Positions 51,725-61,052 of a stretch of DNA of 64,000 nt are shown here, one piece after another (the first letter of the stretch is position 1; every line of letters begins with the position of its first letter). The translations under genes and the position numbers were made by a program. The stretch is taken from positions 62,001 to 126,000 of the forward strand of contig NZ_DS990132.1 of the NCBI RefSeq assembly GCF_000187895.1, written 5' to 3'. The notes beneath the pieces are model-generated. The model was not told where the DNA came from, did not search any database, and saw nothing but the letters and a program-made list of their open reading frames with translations. The DNA is from Phocaeicola plebeius DSM 17135 (GTDB lineage: Bacteria > Bacteroidota > Bacteroidia > Bacteroidales > Bacteroidaceae).

Positions 51725-52471
51725 ATGACAGAGGACAGTAAAGTTGGAACTTACCGGTTTGTAGCCGAACCGTTTCATGTGGATTTTATGGAACGGCTGA
51801 CCATGGGCGTATTGGGCAACCATTTGCTGAACTGCGCCGGGTTTCATGCAGCCGACAGAGGATTTGGTATTGCCACGCTGAATGAGAATCATTACACGTG
51901 GGTACTTTCCCGACTGGCAATTGAACTGGAGGATATGCCTCGCGCATACGAAAGTTTCTCCATACAGACGTGGGTGGAAAATGTGTACCGTCTGTTTACG
52001 GACCGAAATTTTGCCATCCTGGATAAAGACGGAAAAGCCATTGGTTATGCTCGTTCGATATGGGCCATGATCAGTATGGAAACCCGCAAGCCGGCCGATT
52101 TGCTGACACTGCACGGCGGGTCGATAGTTGACTATGTGTGCGTGAAGGACTGTCCGATTGACAAACCCGGACGCATCAAGGTGAGTCATCCGGAGCTGGT
52201 GGGCGAATGTCAGGTGAAATACAGTGACATTGACTTGAACGGCCACGTGAACAGTATCAAGTACATCGAGCATATTCTGGATTTGTTCCCTATGGAAATG
52301 TTCCGTGAAAAGCGTATCCGTAGGTTTGAGATGGCCTATGTGGCTGAAAGTTATTACGGAGATACCTTGAGCTTCTATCGGGAGCAGACGGGCGAAAACG
52401 AATACGATGTAGAGGTGAAGAAAAACGGCTCGGAGGTCGTAGTCCGGAGTAAAGTGATTTTTAGAGATTAA
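51725..52471 (+). CDS. acyl-ACP thioesterase (FatA/FatB-like)
   Basis: The 248-residue protein has the double hot-dog fold of bacterial acyl-ACP thioesterases: an early 'YRFVAEPFHVDFMERLTMGVLGNHLLNCAG', 'TWVENVYRLFTDRNFAILDKDGKAIGYARSIWAMI', and in the second half 'VKYSDIDLNGHVNSIKYIEHILD', which contains the conserved DxNxHxN catalytic motif. It hydrolyses acyl-ACP to release free fatty acids. It sits three bases after ilvN and before ilvC, so it is co-transcribed with branched-chain amino acid genes, which may reflect a link to branched-chain fatty acids (inference). Confidence 0.92.
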   Translation: MTEDSKVGTYRFVAEPFHVDFMERLTMGVLGNHLLNCAGFHAADRGFGIATLNENHYTWVLSRLAIELEDMPRAYESFSIQTWVENVYRLFTDRNFAILDKDGKAIGYARSIWAMISMETRKPADLLTLHGGSIVDYVCVKDCPIDKPGRIKVSHPELVGECQVKYSDIDLNGHVNSIKYIEHILDLFPMEMFREKRIRRFEMAYVAESYYGDTLSFYREQTGENEYDVEVKKNGSEVVVRSKVIFRD

Positions 52472-52525
52472 CATTATACTAACAACTAGCAGCTTCAGGC
52501 TGCGTAAAAAGATTGTAAGAAAATT

Positions 52526-53569
52526 ATGGCACAAATGAATTTTGGCGGAGTTATTGAAAATGTAATGACCCGCGAAGAGTTTCCATTGGAAAAAGCACGT
52601 GAAGTATTGAAAGACGAAACCATTGCAGTTATCGGTTACGGTGTACAGGGACCGGGCCAGTCTTTGAACCTGCGTGACAACGGTTTCAACGTCATTGTCG
52701 GACAGCGTCAGGGTAAGACCTATGACAAAGCTGTGGCTGACGGATGGGTACCGGGAGAAACTTTGTTCAGCATTGAAGAAGCTTGCCAGAAAGCTACTAT
52801 AATTATGTGTTTGTTGTCGGATGCAGCTGTGATTTCTGTATGGCCTACTATCAAGCCTTGTCTGACTGCAGGAAAAGCACTGTACTTCTCTCACGGTTTC
52901 GCCATCACTTGGAATGACCGTACTGGCGTAGTTCCTCCGACAGATGTAGATGTAATCATGGTAGCTCCGAAAGGTTCAGGTACTTCTTTGCGTACCATGT
53001 TCCTGGAAGGCCGTGGCTTGAACTCTTCTTATGCTATCTACCAGGATGCTACGGGTAAGGCATACGAACGTACCATCGCATTGGGTATCGGTATCGGTTC
53101 AGGTTATTTGTTTGAAACTACTTTCCAGCGTGAAGCTACTTCTGACTTGACTGGCGAACGTGGTTCTTTGATGGGAGCTATCCAGGGATTGCTGCTGGCA
53201 CAGTATGAAGTACTTCGTGAAAACGGACATACTCCGTCGGAAGCATTCAATGAAACAGTTGAAGAGCTGACTCAGTCATTGATGCCGCTGTTTGCAAAGA
53301 ACGGTATGGACTGGATGTATGCTAACTGCTCTACTACTGCACAGCGTGGTGCACTTGACTGGATGGGCCCGTTCCACGATGCTATCAAACCGGTTGTACA
53401 GAAATTGTATCAAAGCGTGAAGTCAGGAAACGAAGCTCAGATTTCTATCGACAGCAACTCTCAGCCTGACTATCGTGAAAAACTGAATGCAGAACTGAAG
53501 GCATTGCGTGAAAGCGAAATGTGGCAGACTGCAGTAACCGTACGTAAACTTCGTCCGGAAAACAACTGA
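52526..53569 (+). CDS. ilvC: ketol-acid reductoisomerase
   Basis: A 347-residue class I-length enzyme: NADPH-binding VIGYGVQGPGQSLNLRDNGFNV near 36-57 and C-terminal metal-binding region with 'ETTFQREATSDLTGERGSLMGA'. It isomerises and reduces acetolactate to dihydroxyisovalerate, between IlvBN and IlvD. The variant lacks the usual helical order of the longer E. coli type. It is the last gene of the operon and is followed by a strong terminator. Confidence 0.96.
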   Translation: MAQMNFGGVIENVMTREEFPLEKAREVLKDETIAVIGYGVQGPGQSLNLRDNGFNVIVGQRQGKTYDKAVADGWVPGETLFSIEEACQKATIIMCLLSDAAVISVWPTIKPCLTAGKALYFSHGFAITWNDRTGVVPPTDVDVIMVAPKGSGTSLRTMFLEGRGLNSSYAIYQDATGKAYERTIALGIGIGSGYLFETTFQREATSDLTGERGSLMGAIQGLLLAQYEVLRENGHTPSEAFNETVEELTQSLMPLFAKNGMDWMYANCSTTAQRGALDWMGPFHDAIKPVVQKLYQSVKSGNEAQISIDSNSQPDYREKLNAELKALRESEMWQTAVTVRKLRPENN

Positions 53570-53597
53570 TAAAAGTCAGTCGAAAATAAATGCATTG

Positions 53598-53635
53598 GCC
53601 GTCTGGTATCTGAAAGATGCCGGACGGCTTTTTTT
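53598..53635 (+). terminator. terminator of the ilv operon
   Basis: GCCGTC-T-GGTATC pairs with GATGCC-G-GACGGC across a five-base loop and is followed by a run of T. It begins 29 bases after the ilvC stop. Confidence 0.92.
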
Positions 53636-53666
53636 ATTTGGATGAACAAGAATCTGTGATATTTTG

Positions 53667-53674
53667 TACCTTTG
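53667..53674 (+). promoter_or_regulatory. -7 box (TACCTTTG) for the amidase-like gene
   Basis: Full TAnnTTTG match between the ilv terminator and the next gene, 21 bases before the chosen ATG. This makes the TTG at 53,672 an impossible start, because it lies within the promoter. Confidence 0.65.
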
Positions 53675-53695
53675 TGGCAACCCTATAGAATGTAT

Positions 53696-56569
53696 ATGAA
53701 TAAATTTGCTATTTTGCTGCTGGGCTTTCTTTGCCTGGCAGGGGCGGTGTCCGGACAAAGTCTGGAACAGACCACAGAGCAACGTCTGAAAGATTTTTTT
53801 ACCAGTTATGAGACTTCGTATGCCCGTATCGGTAAGTGCAAGCTGGAACGTTTTGAGGTGGAGCATGAGAAGAAGGTATTGCGTGTGTATGCCAATCCGG
53901 CTTTTGGCTATCAGCCGTTTACGGAAGAAAACGTATCGGCTATCTACCGTTTGTTGAAACAGTCGCTACCGGGACCGGTGAATTATTATACCTTGCAGGT
54001 GTATGCCGACGGCAAGCTCATTGAAGACCTGGTGCCCAATGCGTATCGCAAGAAACAGGACAAGACGCGTCTGTATGGCAAGCTGGAGGCAAAGGGAAAT
54101 CCGTGGGTGACGAATGTGTCACGTCCGTATGAAATCAGCCGGGGGCTGGAGGGACGGCATATAGCCTTGTGGCAAAGCCATGGAAAGGTGTACCGGAACG
54201 AGCGGAATGAGTGGCGCTGGCAGCGGCCCAGACTATTCTGTACTACGGAAGACCTGTTTACGCAGTCGTTCGTGGTGCCTTACCTGATTCCGATGCTGGA
54301 GAATGCTGGGGCAGTGGTTTTTACGCCACGTGAGCGCGACTGGCAGCGTCATGAAGTGATTGTGGATAACAATACCTGCACAAAAGGCAGTCATTATCTG
54401 GAAGTGGAAGATAAAAAATATCGCTGGCAGGATACCGACAAACCGGGTTTTGCCCAGAAATACCAGCAGTATCCCGACAATTATAATCCGTTTACAGACG
54501 GTACCGCCCGCTTTATTCCTACTCAGGGACAGCCGGAAAAGGCTTTTGCTGAATGGATTCCTGATATTCCGGAAAAAGGGAGATATGCGGTATACGTAAG
54601 TTATCAGACCCTGCCGGAGAGCGTGTCGGATGCCAAGTACCTGGTGTTTCATAATGGTGGGGTGACAGAGTTCAAGGTCAACCAGCAGATGGGAGGGGGA
54701 ACTTGGGTATATTTAGGTACCTTTGAATTTGATAAAGGACGGAACGACTACGGCATGGTGGTGCTGAGTAACGAAAGTTCCCAGAAAGGAGTGGTTTGTG
54801 CCGATGCCGTCCGTTTTGGTGGCGGTATGGGAAACATTGTGCGGGGCGGACAAGTGAGCGGAGTCCCCCGTTATCTGGAAGGAGCGCGCTACTGGGCGCA
54901 GTGGGCCGGAATGCCTTATCCGGTATACAGCAAGAGTGAAGGAAAGAATGATTATACGGACGACATTAATGCCCGCTCGCTGACGGTGAATTACCTGAGT
55001 GGCGGTTCAGTATACAATCCGTCGGAAGAAGGACTGAAGGTACCGTTTGAAATGACACTGGGACTGCATAGTGATGCCGGATTCAATACCGATGATGAAC
55101 TGGTGGGTTCGCTGGGCATTTATACCACAGATTTCAATGACGGAAAGCTGAACAGTGGCGTATCCCGTTATGCTTCGCGCGACCTGACCGACATGGTACT
55201 GACCGGATTGCAGCGTGACATCTCTTCCCGTTTTGGCGTGCAGTGGGCCAGACGAAGCATGTGGAACCGGAACTATAGTGAAACCCGTCTGCCGGCTGTG
55301 CCTTCCATGATTCTGGAACTGCTCTCACACCAGAATTTTGCCGATATGAAGTGGGGGCATAATCCGGATTTCAAGTTTACGGTGGGACGCTCCGTGTATA
55401 AGTCTGTGCTGAAGTATCTTTCTACCATGCACGGTACGGACTATGTGGTGCAGCCGCTTCCGGTGAATCACTTTGCCATCTGTGAAGGAAAGAAGAAAAA
55501 TACCTTTACGCTGAACTGGAATCCGGTGGAGGATGTGATGGAACCCACTGCCAAGCCGCAGGGATACATTGTCTATACACGTATCGGTTATGGAGGATTC
55601 GATAATGGGGTGTATGTGCGTAAGCCGGAATATACGGTGAAAGTGGAGCCGGGACTAGTCTACAGCTTCAAGGTGACGGCCGTGAACCGGGGAGGGGAGA
55701 GTTTCCCTTCCGAAATTCTGTCTGCCTATAAAGCCAAGAGAAGTAAAGGTACCCTGCTTATCGTCAACGGGTTCGATGCTACATCGGGACCGGCAGAAGT
55801 CAACTCTGCTCTGTTGCAAGGGTTCGACCTGAAGGCCGATCCGGGAATTCCCGACGGACAGACACCTGCTTATTGCGGATACCAGCAGGGATTCAACCGC
55901 GACAAAGCCGGACTGGAAACGGGCGACGGACTGGGAGTAAGTGATGATGTCTTGGAAGGAAGACTGATTGCAGGCAATACCCGTGACTATGTATTCGTGC
56001 ATGGCAAGGCCATTCAGCGTGCCGGACGCTATTCGTTCGTGTCATGCAGCGATGAAACCCTGGAAAGTGGAAGTACCGATTTGACTCACTATGACATGGT
56101 CGATGTGATCTGTGGTGCCGATGCCAAGACCTTTTCCACTTCCATGCGAGAAGCACTGGCCGGTTATTGCCGTCAGGGAGGCCGTTTGCTAGTCAGCGGT
56201 TCGAAGTGGGGAGCGAATTTGCAGAAAGACGATTTCGGCAAGAACGTGTTGAAATGCACGTACGGAGGTCGTTTCAGTAACCTTTCTTCCGCTCCGGTGA
56301 AGGGAGCCGGTACAAGCTTCCGTATTCAGGGTGGAGCCAATGAAAGCATTTACGCCGTTCCATCCATGGAGTGTGTCATGCCGGTGGAAGGAGCTTACTC
56401 TGCGTTTGCCTATACCAATGGAAATTACGGTAGCGGTACGGTTTATCGTGGAGAAGATTATCGTACTTTTGTGCTGGGATTCCCTTTGGAATGTGTGGAG
56501 AATACAGACGTTCGCACTTACCTCATGCAGACTATTGTACAAACCCTGTTGTCCAAAAAACGGCGGTAG
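53696..56569 (+). CDS. secreted Amidase_3-like protein with inserted golvesin/xanthan-lyase-type domain and FN3 domain
   Basis: The 957-residue protein has a signal peptide (~1-20). The Amidase_3-like core is split. Its first part holds WQSHGKVYRN (zinc His), TTEDLFTQ (zinc Glu) and GAVVFTPRERD. An inserted beta-sandwich (~285-390, 'GRYAVYVSYQTLPES...VVCADAVRFGG') resembles the golvesin C-terminal domain. The core then resumes with TLGLHSDAGF (zinc His) and MILELLSHQNFADM (catalytic Glu). An FN3-like domain follows (~605-680), then a ~260-residue domain with 'YDMVDVICGADAKTFS'. Databases often name such proteins xanthan lyase; the retained catalytic residues suggest a peptidoglycan amidase. 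Confidence 0.8.
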   Translation: MNKFAILLLGFLCLAGAVSGQSLEQTTEQRLKDFFTSYETSYARIGKCKLERFEVEHEKKVLRVYANPAFGYQPFTEENVSAIYRLLKQSLPGPVNYYTLQVYADGKLIEDLVPNAYRKKQDKTRLYGKLEAKGNPWVTNVSRPYEISRGLEGRHIALWQSHGKVYRNERNEWRWQRPRLFCTTEDLFTQSFVVPYLIPMLENAGAVVFTPRERDWQRHEVIVDNNTCTKGSHYLEVEDKKYRWQDTDKPGFAQKYQQYPDNYNPFTDGTARFIPTQGQPEKAFAEWIPDIPEKGRYAVYVSYQTLPESVSDAKYLVFHNGGVTEFKVNQQMGGGTWVYLGTFEFDKGRNDYGMVVLSNESSQKGVVCADAVRFGGGMGNIVRGGQVSGVPRYLEGARYWAQWAGMPYPVYSKSEGKNDYTDDINARSLTVNYLSGGSVYNPSEEGLKVPFEMTLGLHSDAGFNTDDELVGSLGIYTTDFNDGKLNSGVSRYASRDLTDMVLTGLQRDISSRFGVQWARRSMWNRNYSETRLPAVPSMILELLSHQNFADMKWGHNPDFKFTVGRSVYKSVLKYLSTMHGTDYVVQPLPVNHFAICEGKKKNTFTLNWNPVEDVMEPTAKPQGYIVYTRIGYGGFDNGVYVRKPEYTVKVEPGLVYSFKVTAVNRGGESFPSEILSAYKAKRSKGTLLIVNGFDATSGPAEVNSALLQGFDLKADPGIPDGQTPAYCGYQQGFNRDKAGLETGDGLGVSDDVLEGRLIAGNTRDYVFVHGKAIQRAGRYSFVSCSDETLESGSTDLTHYDMVDVICGADAKTFSTSMREALAGYCRQGGRLLVSGSKWGANLQKDDFGKNVLKCTYGGRFSNLSSAPVKGAGTSFRIQGGANESIYAVPSMECVMPVEGAYSAFAYTNGNYGSGTVYRGEDYRTFVLGFPLECVENTDVRTYLMQTIVQTLLSKKRR

Positions 56570-56621
56570 GGCAAGTCATAAAAAAGGAATGTAATATTAA
56601 GAATAAAATAAGAGTGACAAT

Positions 56622-57146
56622 ATGGAAAATGATTTTTTGAAAGTAATTGAAACACGCCGTAGCTGCCGCAAGTATAAACCGGAGCAGATTACGGATGAAG
56701 AGTTGAAAGCCGTACTCGAAGCCGGTACTTATGCGCCGACCTCACGCGGTATGCAGTCGCCCTACATTGTGGCTGTACAGAAGAAAGAAGTGCTTGCCCG
56801 GCTGGCAAAAATGAATGCCGAGATTATGGGAGTGACTTCGAATCCTTATTACGATGCACCTACCTACGTGCTGGTGTTTGCGCCCTCGCTGGCCAACAAC
56901 CCGGTGCAGGACGGAAGTTGCGTACTGGAAAATATGATGCTGGCCGCTCATGCGCTGGGACTGGGCAGCTGCTGGATTCACCGCGAACGGGAAATGTTTG
57001 CTACGGAAGAAGGCAAGCAGCTGATGGAAGAGTGGGGGCTTCCGGAAGGATTGATGGGAATCGGTGCCCTTTCTTTGGGTTATCCTGACGGAGAGCCGGC
57101 TCCGGCAAAACCCCGCAAACCGGAATATTTCCGGGTAATAAAATAA
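56622..57146 (+). CDS. nitroreductase family oxidoreductase
   Basis: A 174-residue FMN-binding nitroreductase: VIETRRSCRKYKPEQITDEEL at the start, APTSRGMQSPY for FMN contact, and LGLGSCWIHRERE, then IGALSLGYPDGEP near the end. These enzymes reduce nitro compounds or quinones with NAD(P)H. It lies 52 bases after the amidase-like gene and may be co-transcribed with it. The substrate cannot be deduced. Confidence 0.92.
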   Translation: MENDFLKVIETRRSCRKYKPEQITDEELKAVLEAGTYAPTSRGMQSPYIVAVQKKEVLARLAKMNAEIMGVTSNPYYDAPTYVLVFAPSLANNPVQDGSCVLENMMLAAHALGLGSCWIHREREMFATEEGKQLMEEWGLPEGLMGIGALSLGYPDGEPAPAKPRKPEYFRVIK

Positions 57147-57149
57147 GGC

Positions 57150-57279
57150 ATAAAAAAACGCAAGGACGTTTCACTCAAAATGTTCTTGCGTTTGCTTTTA
57201 AACGCCTTTGCGTTTTCCTTGAAACGTCCTTACGTTTTGTTTCAAACATCGAAGCGTTTTGGACGAAACGCAAAGGTCT
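57150..57279. repeat. cluster of AAACG-based inverted and direct repeats between genes
   Basis: The segment after the nitroreductase gene contains a hairpin (57,156-57,167 with 57,182-57,193, AAACGCAAGGAC/GTTCTTGCGTTT), a small palindrome AAACGC-CTTT-GCGTTT near 57,200-57,215, and further copies of GAAACGTCCTTACGTTT, GAAGCGTTTTGGACGAAACGC. At least six ACGTTT/AAACG words occur in 130 bases. The first hairpin may be a terminator; the repetition as a whole is unexplained. Confidence 0.65.
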
Positions 57280-57323
57280 TCAGATTTCTGTATGTTTTCT
57301 ATATATTTCTGCTTTAGAATATA

Positions 57324-57974
57324 TTAGAATTCATTGCTAGTCTTTTTATAAGTGATTCCATCTATGATGACTCCTTGTGTTCCATTGGCGAATACAACTG
57401 TCGGAGTTTCTAACTTATTTTGTACTACACCATCCATGTCTACCACTTCATCAAAAAACAAATACCATCCCATTTGTTTTCCTTTATAATAAAATTCAGA
57501 AGTGAACATTCGTCCGGTTGTAGAAGCTGTGGTTTGTGAAACTATGGCATAAACCACATCCTTTGTTTGTTTTTGATAAAAACCATAGGAAGTTCTTCTT
57601 TCACCGCCAGGTATATTTTCTTGTCTTTGATACACAAATTGAGGACAATCATTGGATTCTACCAATCCTTTATCGGTTCTCGCAATTTGATTTCCGGCAG
57701 AAACACGTCCTACTGTAGTAGAAATAAAGGCGGTGTTTCCAGTTTTTACATCTTTGACTTCATACCAGGAACCTTGTTGCGAAACGAATTCATACATTGC
57801 TCCGCTGGACGCTTTTTCTAACACCGTTGATGAAGCCTGTGGAGCTTGACGGACATTTACGTTTTGTTTGGTGATAACCACTACTTTCTCGGGTATTTTA
57901 TACCCCTGTGCATTAAGTGAAAAGAAAATCCCCGGACATGCTGCAAACATGAGCGATAAAAATACATTTTTCAT
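57324..57974 (-). CDS. secreted SH3-domain (SH3b) protein
   Basis: A 216-residue exported protein: signal peptide to about residue 23 (MKNVFLSLMFAACPGIFFSLNAQ), then a bacterial SH3 module with 'QNVNVRQAPQASSTVLEKASSG' (VNVR...), 'WYEVKDVKTGNTAFIST' (residues ~35-90), and a C-terminal beta-rich domain of unknown type. SH3b domains usually bind peptidoglycan or act as adaptors in cell-wall enzymes, but no catalytic domain is present here. It has its own promoter box on the minus strand. Confidence 0.82.
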   Translation of the reverse strand: MKNVFLSLMFAACPGIFFSLNAQGYKIPEKVVVITKQNVNVRQAPQASSTVLEKASSGAMYEFVSQQGSWYEVKDVKTGNTAFISTTVGRVSAGNQIARTDKGLVESNDCPQFVYQRQENIPGGERRTSYGFYQKQTKDVVYAIVSQTTASTTGRMFTSEFYYKGKQMGWYLFFDEVVDMDGVVQNKLETPTVVFANGTQGVIIDGITYKKTSNEF

Positions 57975-58055
57975 AGGACTATTTGTTTTATAGTTTGACT
58001 TGTTTTTCCCCGTTTATTCTTATTTGAATACTTACATAATAAGAATGTCCTATTA

Positions 58056-58063
58056 CAAATATA
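58056..58063 (-). promoter_or_regulatory. -7 box (TATATTTG) for the SH3 protein gene
   Basis: Full TAnnTTTG match on the minus strand, about 80 bases upstream of the ATG at 57,974; no convincing -33 box. Confidence 0.5.
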
Positions 58064-58147
58064 CTGTTTTTTTATGATATGAATTGAATGAGGAATGTTT
58101 TTTCTTGAAAAATGGGAGGCTTTGTGTGCAGAATGGTGTAAACAGAA

Positions 58148-58192
58148 TTTATGGCTTATGAAATAAGATGAACTTGTTTCATAAGCCATAAA
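58148..58192 (-). terminator. terminator downstream of the GH84 gene
   Basis: A perfect 16-base inverted repeat (TTTATGGCTTATGAAA / TTTCATAAGCCATAAA) with a 13-base loop lies 34 bases past the GH84 stop on the minus strand. Confidence 0.82.
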
Positions 58193-58225
58193 TAAACATG
58201 AAGAGGTATGATTATTGAAGTTGTG

Positions 58226-60787
58226 TTACTTTATTGCCACAACTTCAAATACTTCTGCGGCTCCCTCCAGGCGAATCTTGGTTACGTTCTTGTTGGCCAG
58301 TTCGATTCTTGCAAAAGGAGTTTCAATCATGGTTTCCGACACGACCTTACCCTTCTTGTCCAACTGGATGCACTTCAACGGGGCAGAAAGGCGGTTCATG
58401 AGCAGGGTATATGCCTTGACATTTTCCTTTACTCCGAAAGTCAGTGCTTTGGTGCTCTTGTAAGAAGTCGCCAGATTGTTGTCGAAAGCATAGATGGCCT
58501 TGTCCAGGCTGTCCGCTTCAAGTGAGAATCCCATGTTTTCCGGACGCAGCGGGTTGACGTCGAACGAGCGGACAGACGCATAGTTGGTGCGTTTGGAATC
58601 CAGTCGTTTCAGGCGTACATAGCGTGCCTTTTCCGGAGCTCCCTGCCAGTGGATGATGTATTGCTTGTCGAGTTCTCCGGTCAGTGCCTTCCAGGTTTTT
58701 CCGTCTGCCGAGCATTCCACGATGGCATGGTCGAAATAGTCCACATCATCCTTGGAGTTTCTTCCCTGAAGAATCGAGATTTCTGTTACGTCACGCACGT
58801 CGCGCAGGTCTACACCAATCCAGTCGTTTGCTTTCTGAGCAATTCCCGAGGTATAGAAGGTTGTTGAATCATTGTCGAGCATCAGCTTGGTTTGTACGGT
58901 ATGTGCACTGCTGAAAGAACCGATACCTCTGTAGTCAGTCGGTACCTTGCCCGACAGCTTTTTCAGGTACTCGTGTGCCATATCATCCATGGCATTCTCA
59001 TAGAACGGCTGAAGTTTCAGCGTACCCGATTTGTGAGCTTCATAGCTTCTCCGGTTTTCGGGAGTCATGATATTCTGTATGTATTTTTCCCAGAACAGCG
59101 CATCGTCTTTACCTGAGCGGTAGATACGTGCCAGTTCGATGGCCTGCTTGCCGCGTGTACCTAATTTACCGAACTCTGTCAGCCAGGGGCGGAGTTCGGT
59201 AATCAGGGCCGCGTTCTTGCAACTGCTTTCCAGACGTGCCGGTGCACTTTCTACTTTCTTGAATTCTTCTTCCAGTGCGTTAGCCGCTTCGTCTGTCCAG
59301 TCGGCAATACGGAAAGTCTGGGTTTCCCACGACTCATCCCGGCGGTATCCGTTTTCGGTATCACTGGAATGGATGGCAAAGGTGCGGTAGGCATCGGTTG
59401 CTTCCGGAACCAGTTCTGCCAGTCCGCGTTCCCAGTTGTCGATGGCATTGTAGTTGGCAATGTTCCAGGTATAATCGGCCACTCCGTACAAAGCCAGCTT
59501 GGAGGCTTCTCCGTGCTCCATCGGGTTGCTCACAATGCCGCAGGTTTCATTAGCTGTGAGACTGGTATCCAGTCCGTACACCGGACCTTGAAGCAGGAAG
59601 TTGCGGATGTAGTCGGTCACCGGATAGTTCCACCAGTAGTAAGCCGGACGCTTGATGCGCGAGTTGATGAAATCGAGTGTTTCGGGTGTCAGGTCGCTGC
59701 ACACCACGTCGCCCGTCCAGAATACCTTGATTTCAGGGTTAAGCGTCTTTCCGTAGATGGCCAGACTACCTTTCTCGGTCGGGTTCGCCCAAAGCTTGGA
59801 GTAATCGGTAGGGCAGACCGTAAGCGGAGAAACATCGCCTTTCACCTTCACAAACTCTTCCGTCAACCGGTTGAGCAGTTCTGTCTGCTTCAGCGGGTTG
59901 GTACCCTCGCCGGAAATATCGTCAAAGAAGATGGCAAAATGGCGCACCCCTAAGTCATACATCCAGTTGAACTTGTTGATCAGGTTCTGATAATCTTCCT
60001 CGTTCCACTTGATGTCCTGTCCCGGATGGATGGCCCATACAAAATCCACGTAGTTGCGGTTGCAGGCATCTACCAGTTCCTTGATGTGTTGCGCCTCTTT
60101 CTCCGGATAAGGCAATCGCCAGTTCGGACAGCTGTGATAAGGGTCGTCTTTCGGACCGTATAAATAAGAATTCATCTTGAACTTTCCGTAGAAGTCAATG
60201 AGCGACAGGCGTACCTCGTGCGACCACGGAGTGCCGTAGAAGCCTTCCACTACTCCACGGTTAGGCAGGTCGGGATAATCGTTTATTTCTACAAAGGGAA
60301 GAGCACTGCCGGAAGAAACCGGGCTTTCCACCAGTTGCTTCAAGGTTTGTATGCCGTAAAAAGCACCTCGTTCGTCGAATCCCGTGATGGTGATTCCTTT
60401 CTCATTGACAACAAGGGCATAGGCACCCGACACCGCTTTTACATTGGCCTTACCGGCAACTTTCTGTCCGAAATCAATCGTCAGTTTAACTCCTTTCTTG
60501 TTCGGGGAAAGGAAATCAAGGTACCCCGCAAATTTATCCTGCTTGTCTTTCAGGTTGATACCCTGAGAAAGGTCACACGTTTTTCCGGCCATCGTCACAA
60601 TCTGATGAGGCTGCGGATTCAGGATAAGTCCTTTGTGGTCTACTTTTTTTCCGGGAACAGCTCGTACATCTTGTTTCTCTGAGCGTTGAGAAGACAGATC
60701 GAATGTGTCTTGTGCGTATACATTGCCGTACATCAGTGAACACACGATGCCGGCGGTTACGCATTTTACATAATGATTCATTTTCAT
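58226..60787 (-). CDS. GH84 beta-N-acetylglucosaminidase (O-GlcNAcase-like) with C-terminal discoidin-type domain
   Basis: The 853-residue enzyme has a signal peptide (cleavage after ...GNVYAQ), an N-terminal GH20b-like domain (~27-150) and the GH84 barrel: GVVEGFYGTPWSH (~178-190), SYLYGPKDDPYH, and HFAIFFDDISGEG with the paired catalytic Asp289-Asp290. A helical region and a C-terminal F5/8-type carbohydrate-binding part follow ('DWIGVDLRDVRDVTEI'). It removes beta-GlcNAc by substrate-assisted catalysis, probably from mucin or host glycans in the periplasm. The promoter places the transcript start near 60,835, so the ATG at 60,787 (or 60,781) is used rather than the frame limit 60,844. Confidence 0.95.
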   Translation of the reverse strand: MKMNHYVKCVTAGIVCSLMYGNVYAQDTFDLSSQRSEKQDVRAVPGKKVDHKGLILNPQPHQIVTMAGKTCDLSQGINLKDKQDKFAGYLDFLSPNKKGVKLTIDFGQKVAGKANVKAVSGAYALVVNEKGITITGFDERGAFYGIQTLKQLVESPVSSGSALPFVEINDYPDLPNRGVVEGFYGTPWSHEVRLSLIDFYGKFKMNSYLYGPKDDPYHSCPNWRLPYPEKEAQHIKELVDACNRNYVDFVWAIHPGQDIKWNEEDYQNLINKFNWMYDLGVRHFAIFFDDISGEGTNPLKQTELLNRLTEEFVKVKGDVSPLTVCPTDYSKLWANPTEKGSLAIYGKTLNPEIKVFWTGDVVCSDLTPETLDFINSRIKRPAYYWWNYPVTDYIRNFLLQGPVYGLDTSLTANETCGIVSNPMEHGEASKLALYGVADYTWNIANYNAIDNWERGLAELVPEATDAYRTFAIHSSDTENGYRRDESWETQTFRIADWTDEAANALEEEFKKVESAPARLESSCKNAALITELRPWLTEFGKLGTRGKQAIELARIYRSGKDDALFWEKYIQNIMTPENRRSYEAHKSGTLKLQPFYENAMDDMAHEYLKKLSGKVPTDYRGIGSFSSAHTVQTKLMLDNDSTTFYTSGIAQKANDWIGVDLRDVRDVTEISILQGRNSKDDVDYFDHAIVECSADGKTWKALTGELDKQYIIHWQGAPEKARYVRLKRLDSKRTNYASVRSFDVNPLRPENMGFSLEADSLDKAIYAFDNNLATSYKSTKALTFGVKENVKAYTLLMNRLSAPLKCIQLDKKGKVVSETMIETPFARIELANKNVTKIRLEGAAEVFEVVAIK

Positions 60788-60841
60788 GATATTGATAATT
60801 TGAGGTAAATACAAGGTATTTGCTTGATTAAAACTCTGATT

Positions 60842-60873
60842 CAAAGATACGATTTGTTTCTGATACGTGCAAA
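60842..60873 (-). promoter_or_regulatory. promoter of the GH84 gene
   Basis: On the minus strand TTTG (60,873-60,870), a 20-base spacer and TATCTTTG (60,849-60,842), a full Bacteroidetes promoter that sets the start of the gene. Confidence 0.78.
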
Positions 60874-61004
60874 CGGAAGGAGATGGGGATTTTCAGTGTC
60901 TGCGTTTTTTGTGATTGGCAGTTGCATTCTGTCAAATGTCAGATAAATGTGTGATATTAAATGTATTTAACTGCTTGTATGCACGTTCCTATTTTAATGC
61001 TATT

Positions 61005-61012
61005 TATTTTTG
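61005..61012 (+). promoter_or_regulatory. possible -7 box (TATTTTTG) for the GH20 gene
   Basis: Matches TAnnTTTG 40 bases before the ATG at 61,053; the surrounding DNA is AT-rich and no -33 box is seen, so chance occurrence is possible. Confidence 0.4.
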
Positions 61013-61052
61013 AATCAAATAATGAATTATATTGTTAACTTAAAATGAAACT

